The notes below the pieces were generated by a model. That model did not search any database. It had not been told where the DNA came from and saw only the letters and a program-made list of their open reading frames with translations. From contig JACBWW010000021.1 in assembly GCA_020086605.1 (NCBI GenBank), forward strand, positions 4,883,907 through 4,947,906: DNA of 64,000 nucleotides, written 5' to 3'. This stretch comes from Lanius collurio (taxonomy: Eukaryota; Chordata; Aves; Passeriformes; Laniidae). Position 1 is the first letter of the stretch. Every line of letters starts with the position of its first letter. Shown here in pieces: positions 25,027 to 39,545 of the stretch. The position numbers and the translations under genes were made by a program.

Positions 25027-28000
25027 TCCAGGACAGACTAATTCTAGACCCAAACATCCCAATCATCTCTGCTGCTTCATGCAATTTACTTTCTGAACTA
25101 TGAAACTATGTAGCACCCACATGCAATTTTAATATTGCTTGAGAAATTATTACTCCCAAAGTAACTTATACTGATATCTCACTTCCTGTTAGGATTAGGA
25201 AGTAAACAAAAACAATTGTGGCTCTATACAACTCCTGATCATGAGCATTGCTATGTCACTGCCATGAGAAATTGTATGTTGAGTAATACTTAAACATTAC
25301 AATCCCTTCATAAAAGTATTCCTCATGAGACTACAAGCACTTGAATTGTCCCAGCATCACTGCTTGATCTGTCATGGGGTTTATGAGGTTTTTTGTCTAG
25401 GAACAGTTTCCTTAGTATTATTTTTTTCATCAGTAATTTGGACCTCATCTTACATCATCTTCCTCAGATATATACAAAACAGAACAGATTCTGCCCAGAG
25501 AGACACTTGTCAACCGGGAATTCTTGTGAGTAAAAGACCTCAACTCATTTATTAAAGTCACCCAATTGAACACTTGATACCTCAAGTACCATCCATACAT
25601 CACATTTGAAAAAAAAAATCTGAAAAACAAAGGCACCTCTTCCACAACACTAATAGATTCTATCACTAGACAGGTCTGGTTGTGAAGAAGAAACTGCAGA
25701 ACCCAGCTCATGCCTTGCTGTCTAAGCCATTTGTTTTGTTAACTACCTGTCAATGTTGCAAAGTGATAATCTGGCTGAGATACATAGAATCACAGCTTTC
25801 ATGAAAAAACACTGTACTTCCCCTCCCTGAACTTCTAAAGACAGAGTTCAAAAGAGAAAGTCAAGTTCATTTTCATATGCTGAAACAGGCAGAAACTAAA
25901 AACCCTTAATTAAACAGAATGAAGCTTATTCCTTACTTGTCAATTTACTTTTTAATACATTTGAGCAACTAAAAAAATGAACTGATGTCTCTGTCCACAA
26001 TGCTAAATCTGAAACTCCACATTAAAACAGATGTTATGCCTTTAAGCAGGATGTGGTGTGAAACACATTTTACCACCACTATCAATATTTTCCAAAGTGT
26101 TATTCAAAAAGGAAAGGTATATCTACATACCAAAGCAGTCAAGTTATTACAATGGAGAATACAATTGATAAACCCAGTGTTTTGCTGAGCCTTTGATAGA
26201 TGTTGTCATTTTGTAGCACATGAAGTCAAACAGCAAAGATTTCCCCTCCTAACTAGGTATTGAGAAAGCAACAGCATAACAGCCTTGCATCTCCACACCT
26301 GAGCCCAAGGTAATGATCATTGTATCAAGCCTTGCAGCAGCCTGACAGTAGACTCCCCGGGAAATAGGATAGTTTATAAATGCTTGCCTTTGTAAGCAGG
26401 CACAGTTTCTCTGGTATGTTTGCCCAAGAACTAACACAAATTACTCCCAAAGTACCTTTTTTGAGTAGTATCTACTGGAATACCCAGCCAGCAAGAAAGA
26501 TCTTAAACCCCATCAAAGTAGATATTATTTCAAATGTTTCTGTTAACTGTGGTGAGCAAGACAACACTCCTAGAATGAAGTGATACCCTTTATCAGATGG
26601 AATGATACAGCTGGGAAGGACGGACAAGACTTCAAGCATGAAGGTCAATCTATCGATGCGGTATCTGACTGCCTCAGTGATATTTTTCTGCAGAGTGCCA
26701 GTGGAACTACACATCCCTTTTAGCTACCAAAAAGATGAGTCAAGAAATCTGCTATTTTACCAAAAAGGAGTGTATCAAGCAAATATTTGAAGAAAGTTTT
26801 AACTTCTTGGTAAAGTGTGTATCATTCAGGCTCCTTATCTGTCAGATGTGCTTCAGTTCTGGTACTTCCCCATGAGATTAACCACTCTTTTCTCACTTCT
26901 CTATTCATTTTTTCCATATATCTTCACTGATCTGTGTGGCATCTTCTTGGCATGAATAGAATTCCTCATGGAGCCCCTTAAAGAAGCAGAACTGTAGGAA
27001 ACAACGTTGCTTTCTCCTCCCAGCAAGGCAATGCAACTGTACAAATGCAGTTTTAGGAATAAGAAAACTATTCTTTACTCAAACGGCCTTGAAAAACATT
27101 TTGTATCTGATCTCACAGACATGATGAACAGGATGAGAGTTCAAGGGTGCAAAAAGTCAGAACAAGTGCTATTACTCCAGTGCCAAGAGATACAGCAGTC
27201 AGCAGTCTTGTTCTGGCTGCAGCTGATTCAAGTGAAGAGGTTACTGGTACCAGCTGCTTCACGGCATATCCAAAATATGCTTCCTAATCTAGTCCAATTA
27301 AATGACTAGGTTAAACTCTTTAACAATATATGCATAATTGTTTTCTCAGACAGCCTATAGAGCACACACTTATTGTGGCAGATCTCTAGAGAGTGGGAAA
27401 AGAAACAGAAGAGAGCCCCTGGGCAGTAACCTGCTCACCCTGCAAAGCTGCAACTCGAAGACAATGTGTGACTTTATACTATCTTCACATTATGGTTCCC
27501 TAGACAGAACTAAGCATTGTTTCCTTTATCCATAGAAACAATGGCATGCATAACTCCACATGAAAAAGTTATTTGCAGAAGTTGCTTGACAGTATTGTAT
27601 TTATCTGACTGAGTTGGGGGTAGCAATTAAATTGTGGAGACAACAGAAAAGCACAATGGATGCACGCAATGCACATAATGAAGGAAGTGGTCCAGTTGTA
27701 GTAGGTACCAAAGGACACCAGGGGGATTGTAATGGAGATCCTCCAGAGACAACTGAGCTGGCATGAGTCTAGGAACAGCTGGTAATTCCTGAAGAGAAGA
27801 ACCTTGTGCAAGTCTGCAAAGCTAATAGGTCCTCAGGAAAGATACACTTCTTGTAATGAGAAGGTTCACCACAATAAATATTTGGTTGATGCCACCAACA
27901 TCCGATTTTCTGGACTAGAGGGAATATGTTGAGAAAGAAGGAAGACTACTTCTACAGAAAACAGCTTCTTGTTCAAAGAAATGTGGGAATAAAGAAACTG

Positions 28001-28795
28001 CAAAGCTTAAACACATAAAGCTGAGGAAGAATTCAGGGAGCAGTTTTCAGTGCAGCAGTTCAACAAGTACTGAAGATCCTGTATCACTAATACTGTATAA
28101 GTGATACCATCCATCCAGATGCCAAGGGATGACAACATCTGATCTAGAAACAAAGTATTTGTTTCTGCAGTTATAACTAGAAGTTTAAAGAGCCCCTAGA
28201 TTAAGTTCCCCTGTATAGTCAATACTGTGAAGTAAAACTTGAAAGCCCAAATGACCACCTGCTGGGCAGTGCAGGACAGGTCTGCTGGAGAGGGGTCATA
28301 CAGCACAAGAACCTTCACTGGATCATCCTGGCCAGCACTACATGTAGCAGCCCAGAATAAAAGATGCCCGGGAGGAAAGCTCTCTGCCCCAGTCTGCCTC
28401 CAACTGATTAAAGAATCCATGATGACTGCTTTGAGCCCTTTTTCTTTGCTGTCCTCATTAGTTATTTCCCTTGAAAAGTAACAAATACTTTTTCTCCCCT
28501 TTTAAATTAAGAACAAAATAAAACAGCATAAGCAAATTAAAAATAAATTCAGACTTATTCTGTGACTGTAACGTACAAACCCTCTGCGGGATATTTAGTT
28601 ACACAATAGCCTCAATCAACAAAAAATAACTAAGAGGCATTACATCATCTGATCAGACCCAAAGGCAACAGCATTGTTACCTAACAACTTCAGACAGCTG
28701 ATTAACCACTTTTTGTAGGGTGTCAATTACACCACACCCTGCTTGTTCAGAACTAGGCTGTTGACAGTACAACACAGAAAGAGAAAAGCAAACTG

Positions 28796-28812
28796 CCCCC
28801 CACACACACACC
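28796..28812. repeat. C-rich / (CA)n microsatellite
   Basis: A run of six C followed by ACACACACAC and CCCC. Short and imperfect. Confidence 0.7.
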
Positions 28813-31307
28813 CCATGCACATACTAGTGCTACTGCCAGAATGATGTTTGTCATGAACTCAGCTACAAGTACTTAGAAGCCTTCAGTAAATAAATAGGCA
28901 TAGCCACATAATGGCACATCTGAGCTTGTTACAAGATGGTATAGTGAAATTTTAAATTTCTTTATGTTATGTCATGTTTTCAGGGAAAGTGGGTTTTAGA
29001 AGGAGTAATGAAGACCTTTAAGAAGGCAGTCATTCACCCTTGACAATGTCACTCTGAGATTCAAAACTGCAGTGTGGAAAAGAGTCTTTTCTTAAGAAAC
29101 AATAAAACCCAAACCATAACTTGTTTTATTCAATTTCCTTCACATTCTTTCTGCTCATTTTTATGATACATTTCATTATTATGTTCATTATGGGTGCTAA
29201 GGCAAATAAAGGGATCGTTTCAGTTTGACATGGGATGGATAATACATACTTCCCTTATAACCTCTCCTTTCCATGTGCCTGCTGGAAATTGTTTTTCATT
29301 GTTCGTAAATCCAAGGAATGTTTACACTGGAATACAGGAAAAGCTAGAGCAGAATGCTAGTGTGTAAGCCATAGTGGCTTTTTTTGGCTTTTGCTGTGAA
29401 GTGATAAATGATTCTTGGTCCCCCATGGGTTAGAGGGCACCAAACTTCAAATAACTACAACATCCGATAACAAAGTTTTTCTCCATCATTTGCAATCAAA
29501 ACACCAAGAACACAGCCCTCTGGACCTCTCATCCTTCATGTTCAATTGTAAATCCTGATTAAATAGCTTGCAGGTGTCAGGATTAGAGTATATTCATTGG
29601 GAGCCTAAACACAGCACCAGCTGGGTTCCTCATTTGCCAGTTGTAGTTGCTTCTTTGTTTTGAAACTGTTGACAGTACAACTAAAAATATTCCTTTGGGT
29701 AGAGACGGCGTTAAATAACAAGCAGGATGAGTAAGAGAACAGCTGTAGATATTTTTCTGTGTTTAACATACCTGCCTTGTTGATTTATAGTAAGCCCTCC
29801 ATATAATGTACATTCTGTGTAATCCAAAACATTTAACCTTTCGAGCTGGGGCTGTGATAAAGCTATCAAACACAGGAAAGGGTCTTGACAAGTCCTGTAT
29901 TACCAGCCTTTTACTCAAAGGAAAAGTGAAATATAGTTTCACCTCCCTTTTAATATACACAACAAACAGTATTATGCCTTATCAGTTCCTACCAACTAAA
30001 CTGTGTGCCAGATATCTACATAAACATCAGCATGGAGATGAGAGAAGAAAACATGTAACTTAGGCAAGTTCTCAAAACCTTCCTCTGGTGAGGGTCCACT
30101 TGGTTTGAGCATGGCTTCCTTGAAGGGAAGCTCAGGTCTTAGTTTAAAACCAGAACCAAAGCGAGTGCTTCAAGAACTGAGAGGCCATTTTCACCATTAG
30201 TCCTCAGCATAAAAGCAAGCAATATCTGCCAGCATTCAAAACCATCACTTCAAATAAATCCCTTTTATTATGATTTTATAGTGCACGGGTACTCCACCAC
30301 CAATACTGCTGTTTTAAGATCTAACACCGGGCTTGCAGCTCATTTCTATCATTAAAGAATTTGTATTGTTTTTGCTATTTTGACCAAAGCCGTGTTCTCT
30401 TTGGAATTAAGTTCTGGCTACTTAAAAATCCCTAAAGTTTTCAAATACTTATTCACTTTGACTTCCTGTCCCAAACTCTTGAGTAAAACATTACTATGTT
30501 TTAATCCCAAAGGCCACTTCTTTTCAATGGGCAGTGAACCAAGTCATACAGCATAGATGTAAAGAGAAACACATATGTGTACAAAAGACATTATTACTTT
30601 CCCTATAAAAGAAGGGAGGGAAAAATCTGAAAAATTTAATAGCCTTTTTATTACATGACACTGAAGCAAAAAAAAAAATTTTGAGCGTTTCAGATAATCG
30701 GTCCAAGATAAGCTTAAACAAAATATTGACTACTTTACACATCTGCATTTATGGGGGGGAGGATCATGAGTAGACATGGGCCAAATGGTCCCAAAGCAAT
30801 TTGCACAGTAGTGAGGCACTCACCTCGCTCATGACTAATTGAACTCACTTTTCCCAACATCAGGTCTCAGGAGAAATTCAAAGCACACTATAGCATTTAA
30901 TACTGAGATTTTAACAAGTTAGCTTGCAATGCTGCTGGAGTTTTAAAGGCAAGCTCTTCCCAGTAAATAATATAATGAGAAAACATCAGCACTTAAGAGG
31001 ATGCCACAGGGTTAATGCCAGGTTTTAAAAGACTTCAAAATGGATTTTACCCAGTTCACATGTCAGGAGGCACAGCACGGAATCAATTTACAGCAGGAGC
31101 CAAAGATCACAAATTTTAGGGGAGCCTGGGGACTGATTCCCCCAATCGGTGCCGTGGGGTGCACAGATGAAAGAGCAAACTTGTTTTTTTTCTTTAATGG
31201 TGACAGCATATTCTGAAATTACGCACAGCAGGCAGGAGAAACCTGCATAGATTTCAAAAGATACTGCAGGTTTGTGTGCTGAAGCACACATTTAAGGTCC
31301 TAGTTAA

Positions 31308-31365
31308 TGTGCTAGCCTTTCACCTCTGGAGGCCTGGGCTCAGATTTATCTGAGGTAAAATGAAG
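31308..31365 (+). mobile_element. Possible tRNA-derived SINE remnant
   Basis: The text 'gtgctagcctttcacctctg' followed by 'gaggcctgggctcagattta' resembles the B-box part of an old tRNA-derived SINE (consensus GGTTCGAATCC, here degraded to GGGCTCAGATT). It continues with 'tctgaggtaaaatg'. Only this short block is recognisable, so the call is weak. Confidence 0.28.
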
Positions 31366-33316
31366 AAGAATTTGGGACTTCTATCTTCTTAACCCTTATT
31401 GGCCTTTCATTCACGTTACAGAAGTACAAACCAGCTACCACACTTTTGATCAAACTCTACTTACTTTTATTATTCTAAAGTCAACCTCAAGCAATTCTCC
31501 TAAACACTAATAACAACAGAGTTCAGGGTTTCCACTGATTAAACCGCAGTGAAAAGCCAAATTCTGTTCTCGCTTACATCAATGAAAACCTACACCTGTA
31601 CCAGTATTCAGGGAATCTATGCAGAGAGATTTAGCATAAGATATGAGAGAACAAGACCCTACCCAGGCTGGAAAGCAGACGTTTGCAGCTCCAGAATATT
31701 TGCTCAGAGCCTGCCTGAAAGACGTTCTGTTCTCTCTATTTGGCTTTTACTAATGCTGTTCTAGAGCCTCTCTATTAAAAACAACCCCTCTTTATACTTT
31801 ACAGTTTTAAAGTCTTCATTGTCTCCAGATTGGCAGAAAGAGCTATGAATGAATTTTTTAAAAAAAAAATCTAAATAGTTTTGCTTAAGCTGATTGGGGG
31901 GAGGGGAAAATCTGAATGTATTCTGCAACAATTATGTTTTAAGCCCCTCTGAAGTTTAATCAATATATGTAGTGTCAAGTCTAAAAACGCATCAACAATA
32001 TTCTTTCCATCTTGGCTGTAGAAATATTTTGTAGGAAAACATGATAATCACAATTTCTGTTACTCATCAGGGATGCTCCTCTTTTCCATGAAGGACATTC
32101 AAATAAATTCTGTTGATAATGAACTTATGAGGCCCTCAACAGGTTGAGAGAAACTGAAAAATGATGGTTAGAATAATTTTTATAACTACCAAGCCAAAAA
32201 TCTTGCTGCATATATTCACTGGAGTCTCCCTTCCCCCTACTCACTCTTTCCAAGTTCATTCAGTAATCAGGGGTATAAAGAAGCCTAGAACACACAGCTG
32301 TGTCAGTATTGCTGCCTAGCAAGTCTGACATGAACATTCAGCCTGAAGTTTGGCAGTTGTTTGTGTTGCACGTGTTGAATGATGTTTTGTCTGTATTTAG
32401 ATGACTGGTTTCAGAAACAGGTTTAACATGACAACATCAAGAGCAACAAAAAGGGCCACTTCTGTAAGGTAAATGTCATACACACATTATCAGAGCTCAC
32501 AGAAGAAAAAAAAAAGTCCAAACAGAATAATTAGACAATGGAAAGTTATGCCCAAACACTTGTGCTAGGACGAAAGGTGTTATATACAATCCCATACAAG
32601 GAAATGCAACTGCAAAATATGACACATTACAATCTGACATAGTAGACAAGCCTCTAATACAAAGAAATGTGTAGAAACAAATATACTAAAGGGCTGAACA
32701 CAAAATGATAAATTACACCTTTGTGCCGGGAGAGGCAGTCATAAAGATTTATTTTGCTAAAATTCTTTCTTGCTCTGGCTCATTTTCATTGTTATAGGAA
32801 AATACAGAAAAGTTTGTATTAGCTCCTCTGAGATCAAGGTTTTTTCTAAATAGAACAGGTGAGTGAAGCAAGGAAAACAGTGCAGAATTCCAGAGCTACA
32901 GCTTAGGTGACAACCTGAGCCACACTGCATGGCAAATGGTGTGGTCAGAACAGATGGAGAACAGGTCTAGGGATGACCAATCAATACCTTGAATGGGATC
33001 CCATATGATCAGAGATGCTCATTGTCTCCCACAAAGCTCAAGTGATGTATGTGAGGTACTACTTTGTAACCACAGTGAAATAGCCTGAAGCTTTTCTTCT
33101 GTACAGTTTCATGCACATATATAAATAAATATATTTCCCTGAATGGCAATATCCTCATTTTGTTCTAATCCAATAACTGAGGATAGAAATTATGTGAAAA
33201 TTATTAGTAAATCCCAAAGGTGTTTTAACTTTTCTTTTTTACAGAGATTAAGTGTATTATATACACTTTGCTTGAGACAAGTAATCTCATCAGTTCTAAT
33301 TGACCTGCATGCACAC

Positions 33317-33334
33317 TATATATATACATATATA
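33317..33334. repeat. (TA)n microsatellite, interrupted
   Basis: TATATATATACATATATA, a short TA tract with one C interruption. Confidence 0.85.
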
Positions 33335-34823
33335 TGCAACTTGTGTCTGTATATGTGCAAAGAGATATAAATTTTAAAATCTTGCATGTCTTATAAGCAG
33401 TTGATTAAACAGATTATTTACTGAGTAGAAGTTTAGATTTCATAATTAAAATACTGTCAATGTCATGAAAGTAATTCCAGGCAGGTTAAGTATATTGGAC
33501 AGTCTTGTGTCCAGAGTTGTGTGGATTTTGTTTCTTAAAAATAATTTGGAATACAGCTTGATCTCTCTATAGAGATTAGAACAGTGGTGTTCCAATAAAA
33601 ATTATGGAACACCTCAATTTATTTTGAAGGGAATTTCCTTTGTTTCTAGCAGAGATTAGCCTGAAGCATGGCCACCAAAGCAGAGCAAAAAGGCATTAAC
33701 TTCAAACACTTGAATCAGGCTTTTGAGATGCCTAATCAACCTGCTGCTCCTTTTCTACCGTTCATTTGGGACATACACTCGTTTCTTTCATGGATGGCAC
33801 TCACAGCACCTGTGACAGTGTTATCTCTACCACGAGGTGTTAAATCTGCATAAGGCCTGAGCAGGGTGTACCCTGCATTCCATGGCCCACACTTTGCACC
33901 TCACTTCAGTACCCAAACCCAACAGAGCTGCTTGGTGAGATTTAGGAGTGGTAACTGTTATCACTGATTTCTTATGCCAGCTAAAGCAAGGAAACTGAAA
34001 AACTCAGAGTTAGTTGTTCATGGCAACTAGCACTCAACAGAGATCAAAATGACTACTCAACAGGTATCTAAGAAAAGCTACCGGAAATGCCAATTTATAC
34101 ATTTTAGAAAATATTTGGCATGGCACAAACTGCAGTTTAATAGCAGCAAAACCACCATGTGGCACAAAAAAAGGGTAACTTTTCAGCACACGTTTTCATA
34201 GAGCACGTGAATTCCATAAACTTTAATTCATTAAGGGAATAAATTTGAGATAGAGGCATACAAATTAAAATTCATACAACTATCTTGGTGACGTAGTTTA
34301 GAGTTCTGTCTTAAATGGGCAAATTATGCCCAGCCAATACAGATAATTATTTTCCGAATGAGTTACTGCCATATGCTCTACAAATTGTGCTTCAGTTCTC
34401 CTGAATGTTTCCTAAAAGATGGATGGACTACTGCAAAGTCTTCCTAGTAACAAAAAACAAACTTTCTAAACAATCTCAAATATTTAAATCAGCAAGAGCT
34501 AATTATGGAATGATACTTCACAGAATTTTCTGCCTCATCTATTATTATTTTCATCAAGTATGATGGCTAATTTTACTGTAAGTAATAAAAAAACTCTTTC
34601 ATGTAGTATAATTTAAAATGACCATATTTTTCAGCAAATGAAATGACATTTTGTCAATGAAATTTAAGCAACCTCAGGAGTACCATAGAATTTTGACTAA
34701 GTAATGATCAGATGAAAAATTAGTTGGTTAAGTCTTACCAAGGATGTCCACACATTAGAGTTAAGTATGCCCTGAAATGCTACATAAACATATACTTCTT
34801 TAGGTTTTCTTTTTTCTTTATCC

Positions 34824-34838
34824 TTTTTTTTTTTTTTT
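34824..34838. repeat. Homopolymer T15
   Basis: Fifteen T following a T/C-rich lead-in from about 34803. Confidence 0.9.
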
Positions 34839-37800
34839 GCAAAGTGAGTGTTTTTCATTTAGAGATTATATCATGAACAGATGTAGGATAATGTTAATAG
34901 TCCCTTCTGGAAACATTAATCACAAGGTTTTACTTATTATTTGGTGTCAGCATTTAAAAGTTAAAGCATTTCCAGAACTGTCACCATTGAAATATTCCTT
35001 TTGCTTAAAGCTAAATTACAAAACAGTAATTTATTTTACAGTTCCAGAATCTTTTTTACAACATATATAAGAGGGAAAATGGCAGGCAATGCCTTGTTGT
35101 CATGGCAACAGTGCAGACTGACAGTAGTAAGTCTGTTTCTACTTTAGGAAAAGGACTGAAAATGTAACTCTACCAACTTTTTAAATGTTTGAACAATTTT
35201 AAGTCTCCACAAAAGAGATTTTGGTTGTCAGCATGACACTAACACGATGTTTTCAGAAGTGGATTTTCCATTCCTTGCTCACTGAGCAAATATTAACCAG
35301 AACCAAAATAAAAGCAGGCTAAGGCCTTTTTACCAAAGAGATTTTAACCTCTCTTCCATACATATTCTCACATGTAGAATATTGTGCAGGTGAAGCAAAC
35401 TGCTACTACTTCAAAGTACTTGGCAATGTATGTGTAGAAATGTTCCACTAACTCTATTCAAAACACTTAAGTAACCAAAACAAGCCCACGGCCTTCTAGA
35501 TTCTCAGGAAAGGTCCTTATTGGTTACTTCAATGTCCTGAAACTCAGGAACTCTGCAGCATCTTCCACTTCAAGATTTGCTATGTACCTATGCAGGATAG
35601 CATAGGTTAGCAAAGAGCTTACATGCACTTTTGTATTTGGGCTATTAGTGGAGGGAAAAAAAGTACAAATGCAAGTCTGTCCTTAAAGCATCAGTGAAAT
35701 TTAATCGAACACAGCAGCACAGTCTCAACATCCCCAAAATCACATGTGACCAAGGTAAAAATAATTGCTTCACATGAGATTTACCTGAGGCTTTAAAGCA
35801 AGCAGATAAAAGACTATTCTCTTCTTTAAGCAGTGCTATATATAACATCCTTCATCACCTCTTCCCTTTCGGAATGTACAAACATCAGACAATCTCCTTC
35901 TGAAGATGCTCATCTCTCTCAACTAGCTCTAAAATTGAACCAGCTTCAACTAAGGACAAAGTTTTTAAAGTGTCCTAGGGATGTGAAATGAATCCTAAAG
36001 GCCATTCAGGTATTCTCACATCTTAGTCTGAAATGTAAGTCTTAATCCTCCTCTATCTAACTTCACTAACCGGTCCATTAGATCTTGTCTGGCATCTCTG
36101 GAGACCAACAGCAAAGGCCTAAAGTAAAGATGGGAGTGCTTTGGCCTCTGTGTTTAGTAAAAGAGACCACATCTTGCAGTCAGTACTGAAAAGTGGCCTA
36201 AATCTGCTCCCTGGCAAACTGATTCTCTTGTTTCCACACTGTAATTTTCAAAAATGTCCATGTGAAAATGCAAGCACGTGCACGAAGGATTATTTTGACA
36301 CATGGTATCCATCATTTGGATTTACTCATTTTCCAAAATAAACTGTTTTGTCAGTTTTCCTGTGCATGTGAATTTTTGAGTAAAGACAATGTGTAATGTT
36401 ACAAGACACATGCATATGCTGACCTTTCACAAAACCAAAATTTGCAGTAAAGCTAGGGTGGTGGGAAGCACTGCATTTTCATTCTGGCCACAAGACCAAC
36501 ACACAAAGATTTAAACAGGGAAGCTGAACGGCCCTAGCTTGTGGCCTAATTCTGCTTCCTCACATGAGTGACCTGACTGAGGATGCAGCATCAATGAAAG
36601 TTACTTGCACAACAAAATGTTTATGTAAGTATAGCCTTTCAGAAGATTTATCTGCCTATGACATGCACAAAATAGGCCTCTGCAGGTAACTACAGGTTAT
36701 TTCCAGATCTAATTCCAGAGGCTCTATGTTCTTTTAGTTTGTCATGTGTATTTCTGCAGCACACACTCACTGAACCAAGTTTTGTACATTCCCTCCTACT
36801 CCTATAATCACAGTTTAACCCCTACTTTTTATAAAATATCACTTACTACTTCCCATCCTCAGGGTACTTACACATGCTCAGTTTATTAACAGACAAAATT
36901 CTTCCTTACTTGGCAAGATTTTTTTCTTAATGTTTCTATTTCCAGTTAAATACTATGCTGGATTTGACTGTATTTAGGAACTAGAATTCCAACTTTTATG
37001 TATAACAACGCAACATCTATGGCACTCTGTGAAACTTGGCCAGGAAAAGACAAGTTACCAACACAAGTCACCTAAAGCTGCAGCCCGACTACCAGGCTGC
37101 AGAACAATGTAGCTACAATTCCTCATTTCTCTTGAGTCTCTCTTTGGGAAAGGTTTATACCACTGCACACTTCCTCAACTGAATTTCCATGGGATCAGTT
37201 TGGAAGCATTCTGGTTTGACCAAACCACGGCTCACATTCTCACACTAAGGCTTTTTCAGCACTCATGCACGTGGTCTCATAAATTGACATGTATCTCAAA
37301 GAGCTCCCAAAACACAGTGAGTGAGCAGCCTTGAACTAAGAAACGTGCAGTCCTGGTGGCATGGGCTGGAGCTGCACTCATCCTCTCCTAGGAACTGCTA
37401 TGGCTGCATGGCCTGAGCTGTGCAGGGCCAGTCAGTACTACTGGATATTTTCACTAATTCCATGCCTTCTTGCAGCTTCCAACTCCAATTATTTTGGAAG
37501 ATGTAAAGGAATACTTCTCCCTGACTCCCTTCCTGCCACAGCCCTGTCTAAAAATCCACATATTCAAAAATCCAGACATCATAAAATAATATACTTTTTA
37601 TCCCCTCACAGCACTGCTCCTACCTTAAACAATACCCACTAAAAGCACTTCTGTAAGGGGGAATATCTGTTTATCTTTTGTATGTATCTGCATAGAAAAA
37701 TACTTAAACAATCCTTAAATTGTATAACCAGGCTTTGTAGCAGAAGGAAGTTAATTCTGGAAGGGCACAGAACTTCCCACCCACACAGTCCCAAAGTGTG

Positions 37801-38313
37801 CCCGTCAAGGACCTCTGACTTTGTACCTATTGTGTTACATGAGGCAGGGATGGGGGTTAGTGTTTACAGTCTGCAGTTTCTGGCAGAATCCCCAAAGTAA
37901 TTTTCAATTAAAGGTTAAATGCCTGTATTCATCAAATGTGAAAACATACAGTGCTGTAACAATACAAAATAGCTTCCTTACAATTAGATTAATTTCATCA
38001 GGTATTTAAGTAGGGGTTGCAAATATTATGCCTTTGGGTAACTTGAAGAAATACCTAAATGAAGTGTAATCATTTTCTGTCACTACAGTGTCTCAATACA
38101 AGAATACAGCCTGGCTTTCAAATTCTTTCAACTGAATGGTTCAAATACATGTAGGGCCAACAAACATTTGTATATTTTTGTTTCTATTAATAAACTGTTT
38201 TTGTTAAATTAGACATGTTGTTAACTTTTGGTTTCACTGCTAGTCTGTTTTTTTCCTTCTAAATATTTAAACTAGTGATAAATGAAGAAATAGTTATGCT
38301 TCCAGATAATCAC

Positions 38314-38335
38314 AAAAAAAAAAAAAAAAAAAAAA
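38314..38335. repeat. Homopolymer A22
   Basis: Twenty-two A. An AATAAA motif lies about 125 bp upstream, too far to mark this as the tail of a retrocopy, and no source gene is recognised. Confidence 0.9.
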
Positions 38336-39389
38336 TCAATGACTGACTAAAAAGAGGCAGTACTAAATAAATTACACCCTCCTGGCTTAACCTCCCTATA
38401 ATCAAACTGTTAAGTAATATAATTATTTCTCTTTTATAGGTCCACAGAAATAGGCTTGGGAAATAGAACACATCTGATACAAGGAAAACACAGTAAGTGA
38501 CAGATGACTTCTGGGAACTGAAGGCTCACTCTTAGCCCTCACAAACTCGAGACAAGACATTTATAAGCTTCAAGCTGAGCCTCTAATTCTTATATCAAAT
38601 TTGATTGAGAAGTAAGAATTATGAAAAATATGAAAGTATATTTAGTCAGAAGTTCAAAACAGTCTGGACTTCTAGCTATGGTTCAGGCTGGATTCAGAGG
38701 ATGAACTAACAAGACTTCTCTAAGTTTCCTTAGTTGTAATACTCTTACAAGCATTTAACTTCCACATGTTTCCTTTTCCTCAAGTGTAAAGGGACAATAA
38801 TGATGCTTACCCTAATTGGAAATGTTAGACATCTGTTGAAAACAATTCACAGCTACTTTTAATTTCATTAATTTTCAAATCTGTTAAGTAAAATAATATT
38901 TTCAAAGGCTGCTCTGATACATTAGGAGGCCAGTGCAAAGATCTTGTGCCTGGTTCACTGTTTGAAGTGTTGCAGGATTTTAAAAAAATGTGTGATTAAA
39001 GCTTTGACTCAGCAAAGTCTTACAAATTAACTCTTACAAATCTTACAACTAAGTAAATAATGGGATTATCATTGTACTTAAAATTATGCATATACATAGT
39101 TTGTGAGTTTAAATGCAGAAGTTTAACTTGGCTGCAAGAAACATACCACACAGAAAAACAAAGCAAGAATAAATCTTCATTTTCCTGTGCAGATGTAGGT
39201 GACACCCCAACCCCCCTAGCTTTGTAACTTGTCCTTCATTCATCAGCCGGTGTGTTTATTTGTGCTATATGTGATGTGACTGGCAGAACTTAGGCAATGA
39301 AAACTTCTTAGTCAAGTGAAGATCTTTTGAAGTAAAAAGAGGACCTGCTCCACTTCTCAGAATGCAAGGTCAGGAGTTATATACACACG

Positions 39390-39545
39390 TTTAGAGGCCA
39401 GTTTCATTTAGGTAAGTTTACAACTAAGAAAAGGAAACATTTCCTCATACACCTTGGAAGTGAGAGTTACTGATACAAATAATGTTTTGGCAGTAACAGA
39501 AAGAGAACTAGATAAGTATATTGCCATTAATAATCTATGTCCTTA
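39390..39545 (+). mobile_element. Possible CR1/L3-type LINE scrap
   Basis: The blocks 'acaactaagaaaaggaaaca', 'tttcctcatacaccttgg', 'agtgagagttactgatac' and 'agagaactagataagtatat' follow the order of a CR1/L3 3' region (aactaaaaaggaagtacttcttcac, ...tggtggaactc..., ...agagaattagataaattcatgg). Heavily diverged; could be chance. Confidence 0.38.

Larger units (their letters stand above)
20571..39389. other. Long unique non-coding stretch
   Basis: Nearly 19 kb with no supported gene or RNA. Open frames reach 149 codons (21016-21465) but none shows a domain. The sequence is AT-rich with simple-sequence tracts, two small direct duplications or hairpins and one weak SINE-like match, all listed separately. 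An AATAAA inside 'ttctattaataaactg' near 38190 resembles a polyadenylation signal, without a gene upstream that I can identify. Confidence 0.55.

Noticed and set aside
25785..25800. 'acatagaatcacag' resembling the end of a minus-strand CR1
   Set aside because: The following sequence lacks the expected continuation (tggtttgggttggaagg), so the 14-bp likeness is not enough.
38185..38335. AATAAA followed by A22 as a retrocopy 3' end
   Set aside because: The signal lies about 125 bp before the A tract instead of the usual 10-30 bp, and no parent gene is recognisable.
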